A model generated the notes under the pieces. The model saw only the letters and a list, made by a program, of their open reading frames with translations. It did no database searches and was not told the origin of the DNA. A stretch of DNA of 64,000 nt from [Flavobacterium] thermophilum. GTDB taxonomy: Bacteria > Bacillota > Bacilli > Bacillales > Anoxybacillaceae. Numbering within the stretch: position 1 is the stretch's first letter; each line of letters opens with the position of its first letter. The translations under genes and the position numbers were made by a program. Positions 18,070 to 27,927 of the stretch are shown piece by piece. The stretch is from NCBI GenBank assembly GCA_900450595.1, contig UGGS01000001.1:1302001-1366000 (forward strand), given 5' to 3'.

Positions 18070-19263
18070 TTATGTTCCGGCGTACGAGTGCAATCCCGCA
18101 ATGACGAGGTTGACCGCCACTAAGTTAAACATAATAATGGCAAAGCCGATGACGGCGAGCCATGCCGACTTTTCACCATGCCAGCCTTTTGACAAACGAA
18201 GGTGCAAAAAGGCAGCGTAAAACAGCCAAGTGATCAGCGCCCATACTTCTTTCGGGTCCCAGCCCCAAAAACGCGTCCAGGCGATTTGCGCCCAAATCAT
18301 GGCAAAAATGAGCGCCCCGAGCGTAAACACCGGGAATCCGATCGCTACAGCTCGATAGCAAATTTCATCGGTTAAATCCAAATTGACGTTTTTCACAAGC
18401 GGCTTGAGCGCGGCGGCGATGCGCTTGCGCAATGCGAGGCGAAGCGCGATGTACAAGACCGCCCCCGCCATCAACGACCAAATGACGGTATTCAACTTTT
18501 TCGCGTTAATGATCGCCGGCATCTCAACAAGCGGCTCCATGCGGCCGGCGCTTTCTTTCATAAGCTCCCCTTTGTGCGGCCCGACAAGCGCCGGCATATG
18601 GTACTCGACTTCGGCTGCCTGGCCGTTTTTATCAACCCAAGCGAACTTCGCCTCGTACCCGGAAAGCCCAAACGCCGTTGAGACGATGACAAAGCCGAGC
18701 GTCGCCACAAGGCAAAACATGACGACTTCCAGCCAAAACGTGCGCTTGGACGGCTTCGACTGATCGACGACGCGAATCAAGTAAATCAAACCAGCGACAA
18801 AGCTGATCGCCAAAATCGCCTCCCCGGCGGCCGCCGTTGTCACGTGAATGTGCAGCCAGTCGCTTTGCAAAGCGGGGATGAGCGGCGAAATTTCCCGCGG
18901 AAACATGCTCGCATAGGCGATGATCAGCAACGCGACCGGAAGCGCAAACAGGCCGAGCACGCTCAACCGGTAAATGAAATAAACAATGATAAAAGCAGCG
19001 ACAAGCATCATGCCGAAAAACGTTGTAAACTCGAACAAATTGCTCACCGGAGCATGCCCGGCAGCGATCCAGCGCGTGATGAAATACCCGACCTGGGTGA
19101 GAAAACCGATGATCGTCACGGCAATGCCAAGCTGCGACCAACGATCCTTTCCTTGCCGCTCCTTCCGTTTGTCGCGAATGGCGCCGCCAAAAAAAAACGT
19201 GCCGATCAAATATAACACAAACGAAATATAGAGCAATGTGCTGCTAAGCTGTGCCATGTCCAT
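18070..19263 (-). CDS. resC: Cytochrome c biogenesis protein ResC (CcsA)
   Basis: 397 residues with eight or more membrane helices. The tryptophan-rich heme-handling WWD segment is visible as [17 protein letters not shown]. Together with ResB it forms the system II heme exporter/lyase that attaches heme to apocytochrome c outside the membrane. It overlaps resB by 20 bases. Confidence 0.93.
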   Translation of the reverse strand: MDMAQLSSTLLYISFVLYLIGTFFFGGAIRDKRKERQGKDRWSQLGIAVTIIGFLTQVGYFITRWIAAGHAPVSNLFEFTTFFGMMLVAAFIIVYFIYRLSVLGLFALPVALLIIAYASMFPREISPLIPALQSDWLHIHVTTAAAGEAILAISFVAGLIYLIRVVDQSKPSKRTFWLEVVMFCLVATLGFVIVSTAFGLSGYEAKFAWVDKNGQAAEVEYHMPALVGPHKGELMKESAGRMEPLVEMPAIINAKKLNTVIWSLMAGAVLYIALRLALRKRIAAALKPLVKNVNLDLTDEICYRAVAIGFPVFTLGALIFAMIWAQIAWTRFWGWDPKEVWALITWLFYAAFLHLRLSKGWHGEKSAWLAVIGFAIIMFNLVAVNLVIAGLHSYAGT

Positions 19264-20908
19264 GAGCTTGCCCCCCTTGTCCGGCCTGTTTCCCTTCTTC
19301 GAGCTGATCGGCCGGCATATTCACACCAGTGCCGTCAAGCAAACGGCGCAGCTCGTTTTTCAAGCCGAACCAATTTTTATTCGTGTGCGCGGCGATCCAT
19401 AGCTCGCCGTTGACCCGTTGCACCCAAATGCGGCGGTGGTTCCAATACATCCCTTGGATGAGCCCGATCATGAAAATCGCGCCGCCTACCCCTAAAATCC
19501 AAAGCGTGAAATCGCGGCGGACGGTCAAACCGGAGACATTGCGGGTTTGAAGCCCGGCAAACGCCATTTTGTATTTGTTGTCCCCAAACGGTTCGATCGT
19601 TTGCCGGATGGCGACGAAACTGACTTCCCCTTTCGGTCGGTCCGGCGCATACATTTTAAAGACGAACGCCGGATTGTTCGGCACGCGCGATTTCGTCGAC
19701 GGATTGCCGTCTTCATCAAACTCAAAATCAGGAAAATAGCTTAATAGCTCAACGCGATACCCATGTCCGAGATTGTACGACTCTTTCGGATCATACAAAT
19801 CGACCGTCACCGTGCCGAACGTTTTCCCCGACTGCTTGTCCGCCAACTGAAATGACATCGCTTTCGGCTCATTCAAGCGGAAATCGACTTGATAGAGCGC
19901 ATAATGGTCGAACTCCAGCGGCTCGTTGACGCGAATCGGATACTCCTTCACTTTTTCAAGCTTCGGCTTGGCGCCGGGGATCACAGGACCGACGCGCTTA
20001 TACAACACGACGTTTGTTTGATAGTTTTTGGCGATCATCCCGTTGCCGACGCGGTCGATGGCGGCGTTAAACGCCTCGTTGTCCTCGCCTTTTTTATAGG
20101 TTTCAAAAATAAATTTTTCGCTCTTTAAAAAATATTGGCCATTCGTGCCCGGAATTTCTTTCGTCTCCCCTTCGCGGATCCACATCACTTCATCAATGTA
20201 CATGCCCGGCACCGAGCGGAGCATCGCCCCGATGAGGAAAATGATCAGACCGATATGGTTGACATACGGCCCCCAACGCGAAAACCGCCCTTTTTCGGCA
20301 AGCAGGTGGCCGCCTTCCTCACGGACGTGATAGCGCCGCTCAACAAGCCGCTCTTTCAGGGCGGCCATCGCCTTGTCCACATCGTTGACGCGCGAGACGC
20401 CAAACAGCCGCTGCCGCTCCAAGAAATGCGGATGGCGCTTCACCCCTTGCCGCTTCAAGGCGCGGTAAAGCGGAACGACCCGGTCCAAGCTGCAAATGAC
20501 AAGCGAAACGCCGATTAAGGCGATGAGCAAAATGTACCACCATGAGCCGTACAAATTGTTAAAGCCGAGCTCATAATACAGCTTCCCTGCCCAGCCGTAC
20601 TGCTGCTTATAATACTCCGCCGGATCAACGTTCGGCGGAATATACATTTGCTGAGGGAAAATCGTGCCGATCGCCGAAGCGATGAGCGTGATGACGATGA
20701 GCGCCACTCCGACTTTGACCGACGAGAAAAACGCCCAAATTTGATCGATGAATGTTCGTTTGTACGTTTGCGACCGGCGGGCGCTTCCTTCGTAGCGCAT
20801 GTCCAAAAGCGTTTTCCCCGCCCGCTCCTCGAGCGGTTTGCCGCATGATTCGCAAAACGCCGTGCCATGCGGGTTGACGTGCCCGCATTCGCATTTGACT
20901 TGTTTCAT
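19244..20908 (-). CDS. resB: Cytochrome c biogenesis protein ResB (Ccs1)
   Basis: 554 residues. An N-terminal zinc-ribbon-like segment ([20 protein letters not shown]) is followed by three N-terminal helices, a large extracytoplasmic domain (~240-480) and a last helix ([20 protein letters not shown]). It works with ResC in heme delivery. The Cys4 N-terminus is an extension compared with the minimal family domain. The gene begins 13 bases after resA. Confidence 0.92.
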   Translation of the reverse strand: MKQVKCECGHVNPHGTAFCESCGKPLEERAGKTLLDMRYEGSARRSQTYKRTFIDQIWAFFSSVKVGVALIVITLIASAIGTIFPQQMYIPPNVDPAEYYKQQYGWAGKLYYELGFNNLYGSWWYILLIALIGVSLVICSLDRVVPLYRALKRQGVKRHPHFLERQRLFGVSRVNDVDKAMAALKERLVERRYHVREEGGHLLAEKGRFSRWGPYVNHIGLIIFLIGAMLRSVPGMYIDEVMWIREGETKEIPGTNGQYFLKSEKFIFETYKKGEDNEAFNAAIDRVGNGMIAKNYQTNVVLYKRVGPVIPGAKPKLEKVKEYPIRVNEPLEFDHYALYQVDFRLNEPKAMSFQLADKQSGKTFGTVTVDLYDPKESYNLGHGYRVELLSYFPDFEFDEDGNPSTKSRVPNNPAFVFKMYAPDRPKGEVSFVAIRQTIEPFGDNKYKMAFAGLQTRNVSGLTVRRDFTLWILGVGGAIFMIGLIQGMYWNHRRIWVQRVNGELWIAAHTNKNWFGLKNELRRLLDGTGVNMPADQLEEGKQAGQGGQAHGHGTA

Positions 20909-20921
20909 GATGCAAAACTCC

Positions 20922-21446
20922 TTACGGTTTGATGCTTTCCAAATGGCGCTGAATGTCTGCTTTTGTCATCGTACCGGTGATGATTTTCTTCACTTCGCCG
21001 TTTTTGTCGATCAAAAACGTGGTCGGCAGCGGGCCGACGTTGTACGCGTTCAACACTTGGTCTTGGCGGTCGATGACGATCGGAAACTGCAGCCCAAACC
21101 GCTCCGCAAATTTCTCGACGCTCAGCTTCGGTTCGCCGACATTGACCGCCAAAATTTCGACACCTTGCTTTTGATAGACCGGGTACAGTTCGTTCATATA
21201 CGGCATTTCCCGCTCACACGGTTTGCACCACGTTCCCCAAAAATTCAAAAAGACGCCTTTGCCGCGATAGTCTGAGAGGCGGTGCTCCCGGCCTTTCAGG
21301 TCGGTCAGCACAAAATCAGGCGCCGTCGTTCCAACGGCGACTGCCTGTTTCTCGGTAAAAAAGTTGGCGTAAATCGTATAGCCGACCGCCGCCAAAAGCA
21401 CGAGCAAAATAACCGTTCTCATCACTAGGCGCTGTTGTTTTTTCAT
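20922..21446 (-). CDS. resA: Membrane-anchored thioredoxin ResA
   Basis: 174 residues with an uncleaved N-terminal anchor (TVILLVLLAAVGYTIYANFF), then a TlpA/ResA thioredoxin domain with active site GTWCKPCEREMPYM and cis-Pro region GPLPTTFLIDKNG. It reduces the disulfide of the CxxCH motif in apocytochrome c before heme attachment. First gene of resA-resB-resC. Confidence 0.94.
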   Translation of the reverse strand: MKKQQRLVMRTVILLVLLAAVGYTIYANFFTEKQAVAVGTTAPDFVLTDLKGREHRLSDYRGKGVFLNFWGTWCKPCEREMPYMNELYPVYQKQGVEILAVNVGEPKLSVEKFAERFGLQFPIVIDRQDQVLNAYNVGPLPTTFLIDKNGEVKKIITGTMTKADIQRHLESIKP

Positions 21447-21466
21447 CGTTCAAACCCCTTTGGCTT

Positions 21467-21515
21467 CGCGCCGGCCTCTGCGGCCCTAAACCGCAAAGGC
21501 CGCACGCGGCGCTTC
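21467..21515 (-). other. Strong GC-rich hairpin in the resA leader
   Basis: GCGCCGGCCTCTGCGG at about 21470 pairs, with small interruptions, with CCGCAAAGGCCGCACGCGGCGC downstream. It lies between the resA promoter and its start codon, so it would form in the 5' untranslated RNA and may affect stability or translation. Confidence 0.45.
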
Positions 21516-21532
21516 ACAATATCCCATTTTCC

Positions 21533-21538
21533 ATTATA
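21533..21538 (-). promoter_or_regulatory. Extended -10 promoter for resA
   Basis: TGCTATAAT on the minus strand gives a perfect -10 with the extended TGn. No good -35 at 17 bases is seen, which would suit an activator-dependent (ResD) promoter. Confidence 0.5.
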
Positions 21539-21594
21539 GCAAAGTTTTATTCAGCTTGCTGTGCAAGGATATGAACGTTATGTGACAATCTTCG

Positions 21595-22326
21595 TCATTT
21601 TCGCCCGCCAGATTGGGCGATCGCACGCAGCAGCTTCACTTCATGCGGCGACAGCTCACGGTATTCGCCGGGACGAAGCCCTTTTAAATCAAGAAACGCA
21701 TACCGTTCGCGCTTCAGTTTCAGCACTTCACAGCCGATCGCCTCAAACATGCGGCGCACTTGCCGGTTCCGCCCTTCATGGATGCGGATTTCGACAATCG
21801 CCGTCCGCTTTTTTCGGTCAGCGGAGAGCAGTTTCACCTTCGCCGGCGCCGTCATGCCGTCTTCCAGCATCACCCCTTGCTCGAGCTGCTTCAGCTGCTC
21901 GCGCGTCGGGATGCCTTTCACTTTCGCGACGTATACCTTCTCGATTTCATAGCGCGGATGCATGAGCAAGTTGGCGAAATCGCCGTCGTTCGTCAGCAAA
22001 AGCAGCCCGGACGTATCATAGTCGAGCCGCCCGACTGGGTAAATGCGTTTGTCCAAATCCTTGAAAAAATCCGTCACCACTTTGCGCCCTTTGTCATCTT
22101 TGACGCTCGAGATGACGCCGCGCGGCTTGTACAGCAAATAATACACCGGCTCCTCGCGCTCGACCGGAATGCCGTCGACTTCGATCTCATCGCGCGGCCC
22201 GACTTTGACGCCAAGCTCCGTGACAACGCGGCCGTTGACTTTCACCCGCCCTTGCAAAATCATTTCCTCCGCCTTGCGCCTTGACGCAAAACCAGCGCGG
22301 GCAATCACTTTTTGCAGCCGTTCCAT
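21595..22326 (-). CDS. rluB: 23S rRNA pseudouridine synthase RluB family
   Basis: 243 residues: N-terminal S4 domain (RLQKVIARAGFASRRKAEEM) and a RsuA-type pseudouridine synthase domain with catalytic Asp in PVGRLDYDTSGLLLLTNDG and HEGRNRQVRRMFEA. It isomerises a uridine near the peptidyl-transferase centre of 23S rRNA. It lies between spmB and resA as in B. subtilis (ypuL). Confidence 0.92.
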   Translation of the reverse strand: MERLQKVIARAGFASRRKAEEMILQGRVKVNGRVVTELGVKVGPRDEIEVDGIPVEREEPVYYLLYKPRGVISSVKDDKGRKVVTDFFKDLDKRIYPVGRLDYDTSGLLLLTNDGDFANLLMHPRYEIEKVYVAKVKGIPTREQLKQLEQGVMLEDGMTAPAKVKLLSADRKKRTAIVEIRIHEGRNRQVRRMFEAIGCEVLKLKRERYAFLDLKGLRPGEYRELSPHEVKLLRAIAQSGGRK

Positions 22327-22424
22327 TCTCTCTCACCTCTTTCATCATCTTACCCTTTCCGTCTACCAGATACAAGCGCGGCACTTTTATTTTTCACCTT
22401 TCCCGCTCCCTTTGCAAACAAAAA

Positions 22425-22440
22425 CCCGCCGAACGGCGGG
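22425..22440 (-). terminator. Terminator of the dacB-spmA-spmB operon
   Basis: CCCGCCG and CGGCGGG form a tight hairpin; on the minus strand TTTTTG follows, shortly after the spmB stop at 22458. Confidence 0.8.
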
Positions 22441-22457
22441 AACAAAAAAAGGCGCCA

Positions 22458-22991
22458 TCAGCGCCCGAATACAAGCATAACGATCAAAACGGAAACGACG
22501 AAACTGAGGATGTCCGCTAAAACGCCGACTTTTAACGCATCGCCCATTTTTTTGACGCCCACGGCGCCAAAATAGACGGTAAGCACGTAAAGCGTCGTTT
22601 CGGTGCTGCCTTGAATGGTGGAGGCAAGGCGGCCGATGAACGAGTCGGGGCCGTATGCAGCAATCAAATCAGTCGTCATGCCGAGCGCCGCTGTGCCGGA
22701 AATCGTACGAAGGGCGGCAAGCGGAATGACTTCCGCCGGCAGCCCGACGGCGGCTGCAAGCGGCTTGATCGCCTCCATCAGCGCCTCAAGCGCTCCTGAA
22801 GCGCGGAAGATGGCGACGGAAACAAGCATGCCGACCAAATAGGGAATGAGCGAAAAGGCGATGTTGATCCCTTCCTTGCCGCCTTCGACAAACGTCTCAT
22901 ACGTCGGCACTTTTTTGGCTGTGCCATAAAGCAAAATAAACGCGATTAACGCTGGGATGAGCCAAATCGACAACAGCTGGACGATGACCAT
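22458..22991 (-). CDS. spmB: Spore maturation protein SpmB
   Basis: 177 residues from ATG 22991, which overlaps the spmA stop (TAATG). Several membrane helices; conserved SLIPYLVGMLVSVAIFRASG and a C-terminal gate-like pair of helices as in nucleoside-transporter folds. In B. subtilis SpmA and SpmB are needed for full spore-core dehydration. Coexpressed with dacB. Confidence 0.92.
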   Translation of the reverse strand: MVIVQLLSIWLIPALIAFILLYGTAKKVPTYETFVEGGKEGINIAFSLIPYLVGMLVSVAIFRASGALEALMEAIKPLAAAVGLPAEVIPLAALRTISGTAALGMTTDLIAAYGPDSFIGRLASTIQGSTETTLYVLTVYFGAVGVKKMGDALKVGVLADILSFVVSVLIVMLVFGR

Positions 22992-23587
22992 TATGACTTC
23001 CTGCCTTTCCGCATCCGTTTCCAATAATAATATCGGTCAATCAATACGGCTCCGATCGTGGAGATGGCCGAGGCAACAACGGTCGTGCCGATAATCTCGC
23101 CCGGCGACGCCGATCCGTACGTCATGCGGATCGAAATGACGGTCGTCGGAATGAGTGTAATGCTTGATGTATTGATGGCTAAAAACGTCACCATCGATCG
23201 GCTTGCTTCGTCGCGGCCGCCGTTAAGCCTTTTCAGCTGCTCCATCGCCTTAATGCCCATCGGCGTCGCCGCATTGCCAAGGCCGAACATGTTGGCGACC
23301 ATGTTGGAAACGATATACCCGAGCGCCGGATGATCGGGCGGCACTTCTGGAAACAGGCGGCGCACAAGCGGCAGAAACAGGCGCGCAACGTTAGCAAGCA
23401 AGCCGGACCGCTCGGCAATCGCCATCAACCCGAGCCAAAAGACTAAAATGCTGATCATGCCGATGCTGATCGTCACCGCCTCTTTCGCGCTTTCAAACAC
23501 CGCCTTGTTCACTTCGTCCATCGTGCCGTTGACGGCCGCAAAGGCGATGCCAATCACCGCCATCATCACCCAAATGATGTTAACCAT
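22991..23587 (-). CDS. spmA: Spore maturation protein SpmA
   Basis: 198 residues, membrane protein with conserved GLMAIAERSG and NMFGLGNAATPMGIKAMEQL and a C-terminal NTSSITLIPTTVISIR. Partner of SpmB. Its start overlaps the dacB end by 8 bases, so the three genes are coupled. Confidence 0.93.
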   Translation of the reverse strand: MVNIIWVMMAVIGIAFAAVNGTMDEVNKAVFESAKEAVTISIGMISILVFWLGLMAIAERSGLLANVARLFLPLVRRLFPEVPPDHPALGYIVSNMVANMFGLGNAATPMGIKAMEQLKRLNGGRDEASRSMVTFLAINTSSITLIPTTVISIRMTYGSASPGEIIGTTVVASAISTIGAVLIDRYYYWKRMRKGRKS

Positions 23588-24725
23588 CGACTCTCACACC
23601 TAACAACCGAAGCAAGTGGAAAAAAAATCCGTGGCTGCTTTCCTTTCGCTCCGGCTCGTAGAAAAGCGGCACAACATCGACCGCCTTCTTGCGCAAGTAA
23701 AGCACCGCCTTTCCGACCTCCTCCGGGGCGCGGGACGGATCATCTTTCCATTCGTCGCGCGGCTTCAGCAAATACACTTTCACTCGCAGCCCGTCCATCT
23801 CCTTTTCGGTCACCGGATATTGCAAATCGCGGGCTGCACGCAGCCGCCCTTTGTAAAACGGATCGGCAATCTTCTTCACCACCCGCTCGCCGCTCACTTT
23901 CGCGATGCGGTAATGGGCAAATCCATATTCGTACATGGCGATATGGTCGTTCCAGTCGTCCGGCGCATCCAAGGTGACGGCGATCAAATCGACTCCATCT
24001 TTGGACGCCGTCGTGACGAGCGTGCGGTGCGCCCGTTTCGTATAGCCGGTTTTGCCGCCGGTGCAATATTCGTAAAGGCTTGTCAGCAGCTTGTTTTTAT
24101 TCCGCCATACGCGCGCGCCGTCCTCACCGGGCGGGGCGGGGGCGCGGTACACTTTCGTTCCGGAAATGCGGCGAAACTCTTCGTTTTTCATCGCGTATTG
24201 CATGAGCAACGCCATATCATAGGCCGTTGAGTAATGGTTTTCCGCATCGTCCAATCCGTGCGGATTGGCAAACTCTGTGTCGCGCATCCCGATTTCAGCC
24301 GCCTTTTTGTTCATTAAAAACACAAACCCCTCGACGCTGCCGCCGACATGCTCTGCGATGGCAACCGCGGCGTCATTGCCGGAACGAAGCATCAGTCCGT
24401 ACACTAAGTCGCGCAGCTTGATTTTCTCTCCTTCGCGCAAATAAATCGATGATCCTTCCGTCCGAACGGCGCGGGCGCTGACGGTCACCATGTCGTCAAG
24501 CTTCCCGGACTCGATGGCCAAAATGGCGGTCATAATTTTCGTGATGCTGGCAATGCGCCGCTTCGTATAGGCGTCTTTCGCAAACAAAATCCGTCCGGAA
24601 TGCTGTTCTATTAAAATGGCGCTTTTCGCGCTCACCCCGTCCATGGCGTTCGTCTGCCGTGGAACGCATGACATCATCCCTGCAGCGAGGACCATAAGGC
24701 AAATGAGCCGCTTCCACCTTTTCAT
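23580..24725 (-). CDS. dacB: Sporulation D-alanyl-D-alanine carboxypeptidase DacB
   Basis: 381 residues from ATG 24725 (MKRWKRLICLMVLAAGMMSC, signal sequence). The spacing to the GGAGGGGG upstream is long, so the start is uncertain. Penicillin-binding motifs: SITK (SxxK), SGN in LRSGNDAAVAIAEHVGG and KTG in GGKTGYTKRAH. It trims the terminal D-Ala of cortex peptidoglycan during spore formation, lowering cross-linking. Operon with spmA and spmB. Confidence 0.9.
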   Translation of the reverse strand: MKRWKRLICLMVLAAGMMSCVPRQTNAMDGVSAKSAILIEQHSGRILFAKDAYTKRRIASITKIMTAILAIESGKLDDMVTVSARAVRTEGSSIYLREGEKIKLRDLVYGLMLRSGNDAAVAIAEHVGGSVEGFVFLMNKKAAEIGMRDTEFANPHGLDDAENHYSTAYDMALLMQYAMKNEEFRRISGTKVYRAPAPPGEDGARVWRNKNKLLTSLYEYCTGGKTGYTKRAHRTLVTTASKDGVDLIAVTLDAPDDWNDHIAMYEYGFAHYRIAKVSGERVVKKIADPFYKGRLRAARDLQYPVTEKEMDGLRVKVYLLKPRDEWKDDPSRAPEEVGKAVLYLRKKAVDVVPLFYEPERKESSHGFFFHLLRLLGVRVDG

Positions 24726-24977
24726 CCGATACCGGCGAGGATCCCCCTCCTTCGGCAAGCAGGGAGGAATCGCCTGTTCCTCCTTTCCATTCAACCTGAA
24801 ATGAGCGCAATAGAGGGAAGATCGCGACACACCAAGGCCATGTTCTGTACAAGTGTATGCGCCGGTGGGACAAATATGATGAAAAATTGCGGCAAAACCT
24901 ACCGGGGCGGCGCTTCCGGCGAACTGCCCCCGAAACGGCCTTCATCCGAAAAAAGAGGCGGGGTCTTCCCCGCCCGG

Positions 24978-26234
24978 TTAAAACGGCTGCCAGCGCAGCT
25001 TCCGCGCCTCATGAAAACGCGCTTCGACATCGCGCCAATTGACGACGTTCCACCAATGTTCGATGTACGCCGCCCGATCATTTTTGTATTGCAAATAGTA
25101 GGCATGCTCCCACACATCGAGCACAAGAAGCGGAATCACATCCCATTGCGCCATGAGCTGGTGTTTTTCCGCCTGCAAAATCTCGAGCCGATGCGCCCTC
25201 GGCGCCCAAACGAGCAGCGCCCAGCCGACCCCTTCGGCGCTTTTGGCCGCTTCGGTAAAATGGCGCCGGAACGCGGCAAAACTGCCAAAATCGCGTTCCA
25301 GTTGCGCCCGCAGCTCTCCGCGCGGTTCGCCGCCGCCTTCCGGATGCATATTATACCAAAAAATGGTATGCAAATAATGCCCCGAACCGTGGAACGCCGC
25401 TTCCCGCTCCCAATGCTTCAGCAGTTCAAAATTGTTCGTCCGGCGCGCTTCGGCCATCATGCGCTCCGCCTTGTTCAGGCCGTCGACGTAGCTTTGATGA
25501 TGCTTCGTATGGTGAAGGCGCATAATTTCTTCGGAAATATGGGGTTCAAGCGCATCATAGCTGTACGGCAAAGGCGGCAGCACATGCCTGCCGGGCGGGA
25601 TCGGCTGTTGCCGCTCTTCGTCATGAAGGTCCGAAGGGAGCGACGAAGCCGGTTCTGCCTGTGCTGTTGCCGAATCAAAAGGCTGCTCCGACTCTTCCTC
25701 CCGCTTCCCCTCTTCGCCGACGTCCAGCCGTTCTTCCTCGCCGTCTTCGCCAACACCGCCCGATTCAACCAGCGGCGCTTCCTCTTCCAGAAACAGCGCC
25801 TCTTCGTCTTTTTCGGCGGCCGAAAAGTCCGCAAGACGGACGGCCCGGTTGTACACGTCGTCAACAAGACGCTGGAGTTCGGAAACCGCTTCCTCTGTCC
25901 ACGCACCGTTCCGTTCGTCAATATACGCCAACAAGGAAGAAAGGCCAACATCCTCAGCTGCCCCGCGCACGGACAAGGCATGCTCCACCTGCCTTCCCCA
26001 TTCGGCCGCCTCTTCGGCATAGCGGCAAAGCGCGGCGGCGTATACGTCATCAACAAGGCGCTGAAGCTCGCGAATCGCTTCCTCCGTCCACTGGCCGTCA
26101 TGCGCGGCAATGAACCCGCATAGCGACGAAGCGCCATCCGTGCTGGCTCCGCGCAACGCCAACGCTTTCTCAACTTGTCTTGCCCATTCGTTCACCTCAG
26201 CGGCATACTGGGCGAACTTCTCTTGATCGTTCAT
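24978..26234 (-). CDS. sodF: Fe/Mn superoxide dismutase with duplicated N-terminal module
   Basis: 418 residues from ATG 26234 (GGAGGAGG upstream; an upstream ATG at 26333 lacks one). Residues ~10-71 and ~72-134 are a tandem repeat, each with EWxRQVExALxxRGA, then a WTEEAxxELQRLVDDVY ending. An acidic linker (~145-210) follows. The C-terminal ~200 residues are an Fe/Mn dismutase with metal ligands in LHHTKHHQSY, FHGSGHYLH and DVWEHAYYLQY. It disproportionates superoxide. B. subtilis SodF is smaller; the doubled module is the notable feature. It sits between dacB and the scp genes. Confidence 0.85.
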   Translation of the reverse strand: MNDQEKFAQYAAEVNEWARQVEKALALRGASTDGASSLCGFIAAHDGQWTEEAIRELQRLVDDVYAAALCRYAEEAAEWGRQVEHALSVRGAAEDVGLSSLLAYIDERNGAWTEEAVSELQRLVDDVYNRAVRLADFSAAEKDEEALFLEEEAPLVESGGVGEDGEEERLDVGEEGKREEESEQPFDSATAQAEPASSLPSDLHDEERQQPIPPGRHVLPPLPYSYDALEPHISEEIMRLHHTKHHQSYVDGLNKAERMMAEARRTNNFELLKHWEREAAFHGSGHYLHTIFWYNMHPEGGGEPRGELRAQLERDFGSFAAFRRHFTEAAKSAEGVGWALLVWAPRAHRLEILQAEKHQLMAQWDVIPLLVLDVWEHAYYLQYKNDRAAYIEHWWNVVNWRDVEARFHEARKLRWQPF

Positions 26235-26337
26235 TTGGTAAAAACCTCCTCCTGCTTTTTTCGCCATATCGTATGCCTGCTTGCGGAAATCGTTCTTGTC
26301 CGCATTCACCCAAATTTTTGGCTGCTCATACATATAG

Positions 26338-26526
26338 GAGCGAGGCCATACTCAGCTGAAAAAACAGAAGGAGGGGAAAAGCATCTATTACGTCCAAGGC
26401 ATGCAGTCGCCGCTGATGGCCGACCATATGGCGCGCGAAGAATGTTACTACTTGCAAAAGCTGGCGGAAACGACCGGCGAAGTGAAAGCTCTAGCCTGCG
26501 ATCCGACCAAGCCGCGCACACAATAG
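26338..26526 (+). pseudogene. DUF2935-like C-terminal remnant
   Basis: The plus strand after an in-frame TAG encodes about 62 residues including GMQSPLMADHMAREECYYLQ and ending PRTQ. The Asp-His-x-Ala-Arg-Glu-Glu stretch resembles the C-terminus of hemerythrin-like DUF2935 proteins. No start codon or suitable ribosome site exists, so this is probably the tail of a gene otherwise lost. Confidence 0.45.
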
Positions 26527-26535
26527 TCCATAAGG

Positions 26536-26568
26536 AAAAAAGCGGTTCGCTCGAAGGAACCGCTTTTT
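26536..26568. terminator. Bidirectional terminator
   Basis: GCGGTTC and GAACCGC pair, flanked by AAAAA on one side and TTTTTC on the other, so it can work on both strands. It lies between the DUF2935 remnant (plus) and the 134-residue gene (minus). Confidence 0.8.
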
Positions 26569-26625
26569 CTTGCCCGTATAGCCGTTTTGCCGGCCCCGCC
26601 AAGCACGGAACACACGGCTTTTGTT

Positions 26626-27030
26626 TCACTGCGGCGCGCGCTCTGGCAGGCGGCATGCGCCGGTTTCGGCCCATTCGCCGACAAGCGCCTCCAGCGCCTC
26701 GGTGTCAAGAGCGGCAAAATAGCGGCGCAATTCGCCTTCGTCATGAATATAGACGCGCCGGCGCTGTCGGTATTCCGGATTTTTCCATAAGCAAACGAGG
26801 GCGACGATGTCGCGCAAATAGATGTCGCGCCCGTTGACAGCAAACAGCGGATCGCCTTCATATGGCAGCAGCTCAAGCAATGCTGTCTCAAAATGGCGCA
26901 AATACAAAACAGACAGCGTCCGCTCTTCGCCGCCGTCGCGGTACGTGACTTCCGATCGGTTGAAGTAGTCCTCAAACGTATTCGACTGCGATTTTTGCAA
27001 TTCTTCGCCGTGCAGGCGGCAAATGTTCAT
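26626..27030 (-). CDS. Conserved hypothetical protein downstream of scpB
   Basis: 134 residues, charged, no membrane segment; central LYLRHFETALLELLPYEG and a tyrosine/arginine-rich NPEYRQRRRVYIHDEGELRR. A clear AAGGGGGG precedes ATG 27030. It occupies the position of ypuI in B. subtilis (between scpB and dacB), but I cannot confirm homology by eye. Function unknown. Confidence 0.6.
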   Translation of the reverse strand: MNICRLHGEELQKSQSNTFEDYFNRSEVTYRDGGEERTLSVLYLRHFETALLELLPYEGDPLFAVNGRDIYLRDIVALVCLWKNPEYRQRRRVYIHDEGELRRYFAALDTEALEALVGEWAETGACRLPERAPQ

Positions 27031-27076
27031 GAGCGCCCCCCTTCCCGGTCAGCCGTTTTTTCTTTAGTTTACCATA

Positions 27077-27706
27077 TTACGGCTGTCCGTCGCTCAAATT
27101 TTCCGCCAATTTTCCGAAAAACAAGTCAGCTTCCCGCTCAACCTCGCCATCGTCCGTCCATTCTGGCAGCGGCGGCAGTTCTTCAATCGTTTTCAGGCCG
27201 AAATAGTCGAGAAATTCGGCCGTCGTCCCGTATAAAATCGGCCGCCCGGTCCCTTCGGCGCGGCCGACTTCTTTAATGAGCGCCCGCGCCATGAGTGTCT
27301 GCAGTGGCTTGTCGCTTTTCACGCCGCGGATTTCCTCGATTTCAGCGCGCGTAATCGGCTGGCGGTAGGCGATAATGGCGAGCGTCTCGAGCGCCGCCTG
27401 CGACAGCGGCGACGCTCCCGGCGCTTCGACCAGCTTTTTCAAATACGGAGCATACTCTTTCTTCGTCGCCAATAAAAACACGCCGCCCAGCTCGACCAGC
27501 TGAATGCCGCGTTCTTCGCGGCAGCAGTCTTCCTGGAGCGCCGCCATCACTGCTTTCGCCTCCGGCTCGCCAATATCCAAAACAGCGGCAATTTGGGCAA
27601 GCGACAGCCCCTCGTCGCCAGCGGCAAACAACAGCGCTTCCACGATCGCTTTGAATGGAGCCGGCGCACCAGCAGCGCTGTTTGTTTTCATTTCCTTTTG
27701 GTCCAT
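27077..27706 (-). CDS. scpB: Segregation and condensation protein B
   Basis: 209 residues from ATG 27706 (AGGGGAG 8 bases upstream). Two winged-helix domains: [20 protein letters not shown] and [20 protein letters not shown], the latter with the conserved [20 protein letters not shown]. It forms the kleisin complex with ScpA on SMC, organising and segregating the chromosome. Unlike most Bacillus, where scpA and scpB nearly touch, about 310 bp with repeats separates them here. Confidence 0.95.
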   Translation of the reverse strand: MDQKEMKTNSAAGAPAPFKAIVEALLFAAGDEGLSLAQIAAVLDIGEPEAKAVMAALQEDCCREERGIQLVELGGVFLLATKKEYAPYLKKLVEAPGASPLSQAALETLAIIAYRQPITRAEIEEIRGVKSDKPLQTLMARALIKEVGRAEGTGRPILYGTTAEFLDYFGLKTIEELPPLPEWTDDGEVEREADLFFGKLAENLSDGQP

Positions 27707-27773
27707 TCTCCCTTCTCCCCTTTCCTTTTTCACCGTTTTGATCGCAACTGCAGCCATCTTGCGGCTTCCCGGC

Positions 27774-27927
27774 ATTTTCCGCGAAAATGCAGGACTGGCG
27801 CGTGATTTTCATCCCCGGGTGAAGGGCAAAACGTTGCCCATGAGACTTTTTCGTGAAGATGCGCATGCCTTGAGCAGACATTTTCACGCCTGGGCGAAGA
27901 GCAAAACTTGCTCATGAGCCTTTTCCG
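27774..27927. repeat. Repeat-rich spacer between scpA and scpB
   Basis: A 49/48-base direct repeat (27805-27853 and 27880-27927) begins ATTTTCA and ends CATGAGnCTTTTnCG. Each copy contains its own hairpin, GGGCAA-TTGCCC (27824-27839) and GAGCAA-TTGCTC (27899-27913); the paired bases have changed together. A 19-base palindrome GCATTTTCCGCGAAAATGC lies just beside it. No protein is convincing here. Confidence 0.65.

Noticed and set aside
24801..26123. 440-residue plus-strand frame over dacB upstream and sodF
   Set aside because: Antisense to the superoxide dismutase; Arg/Pro-rich content reflects GC-rich codon shadow.
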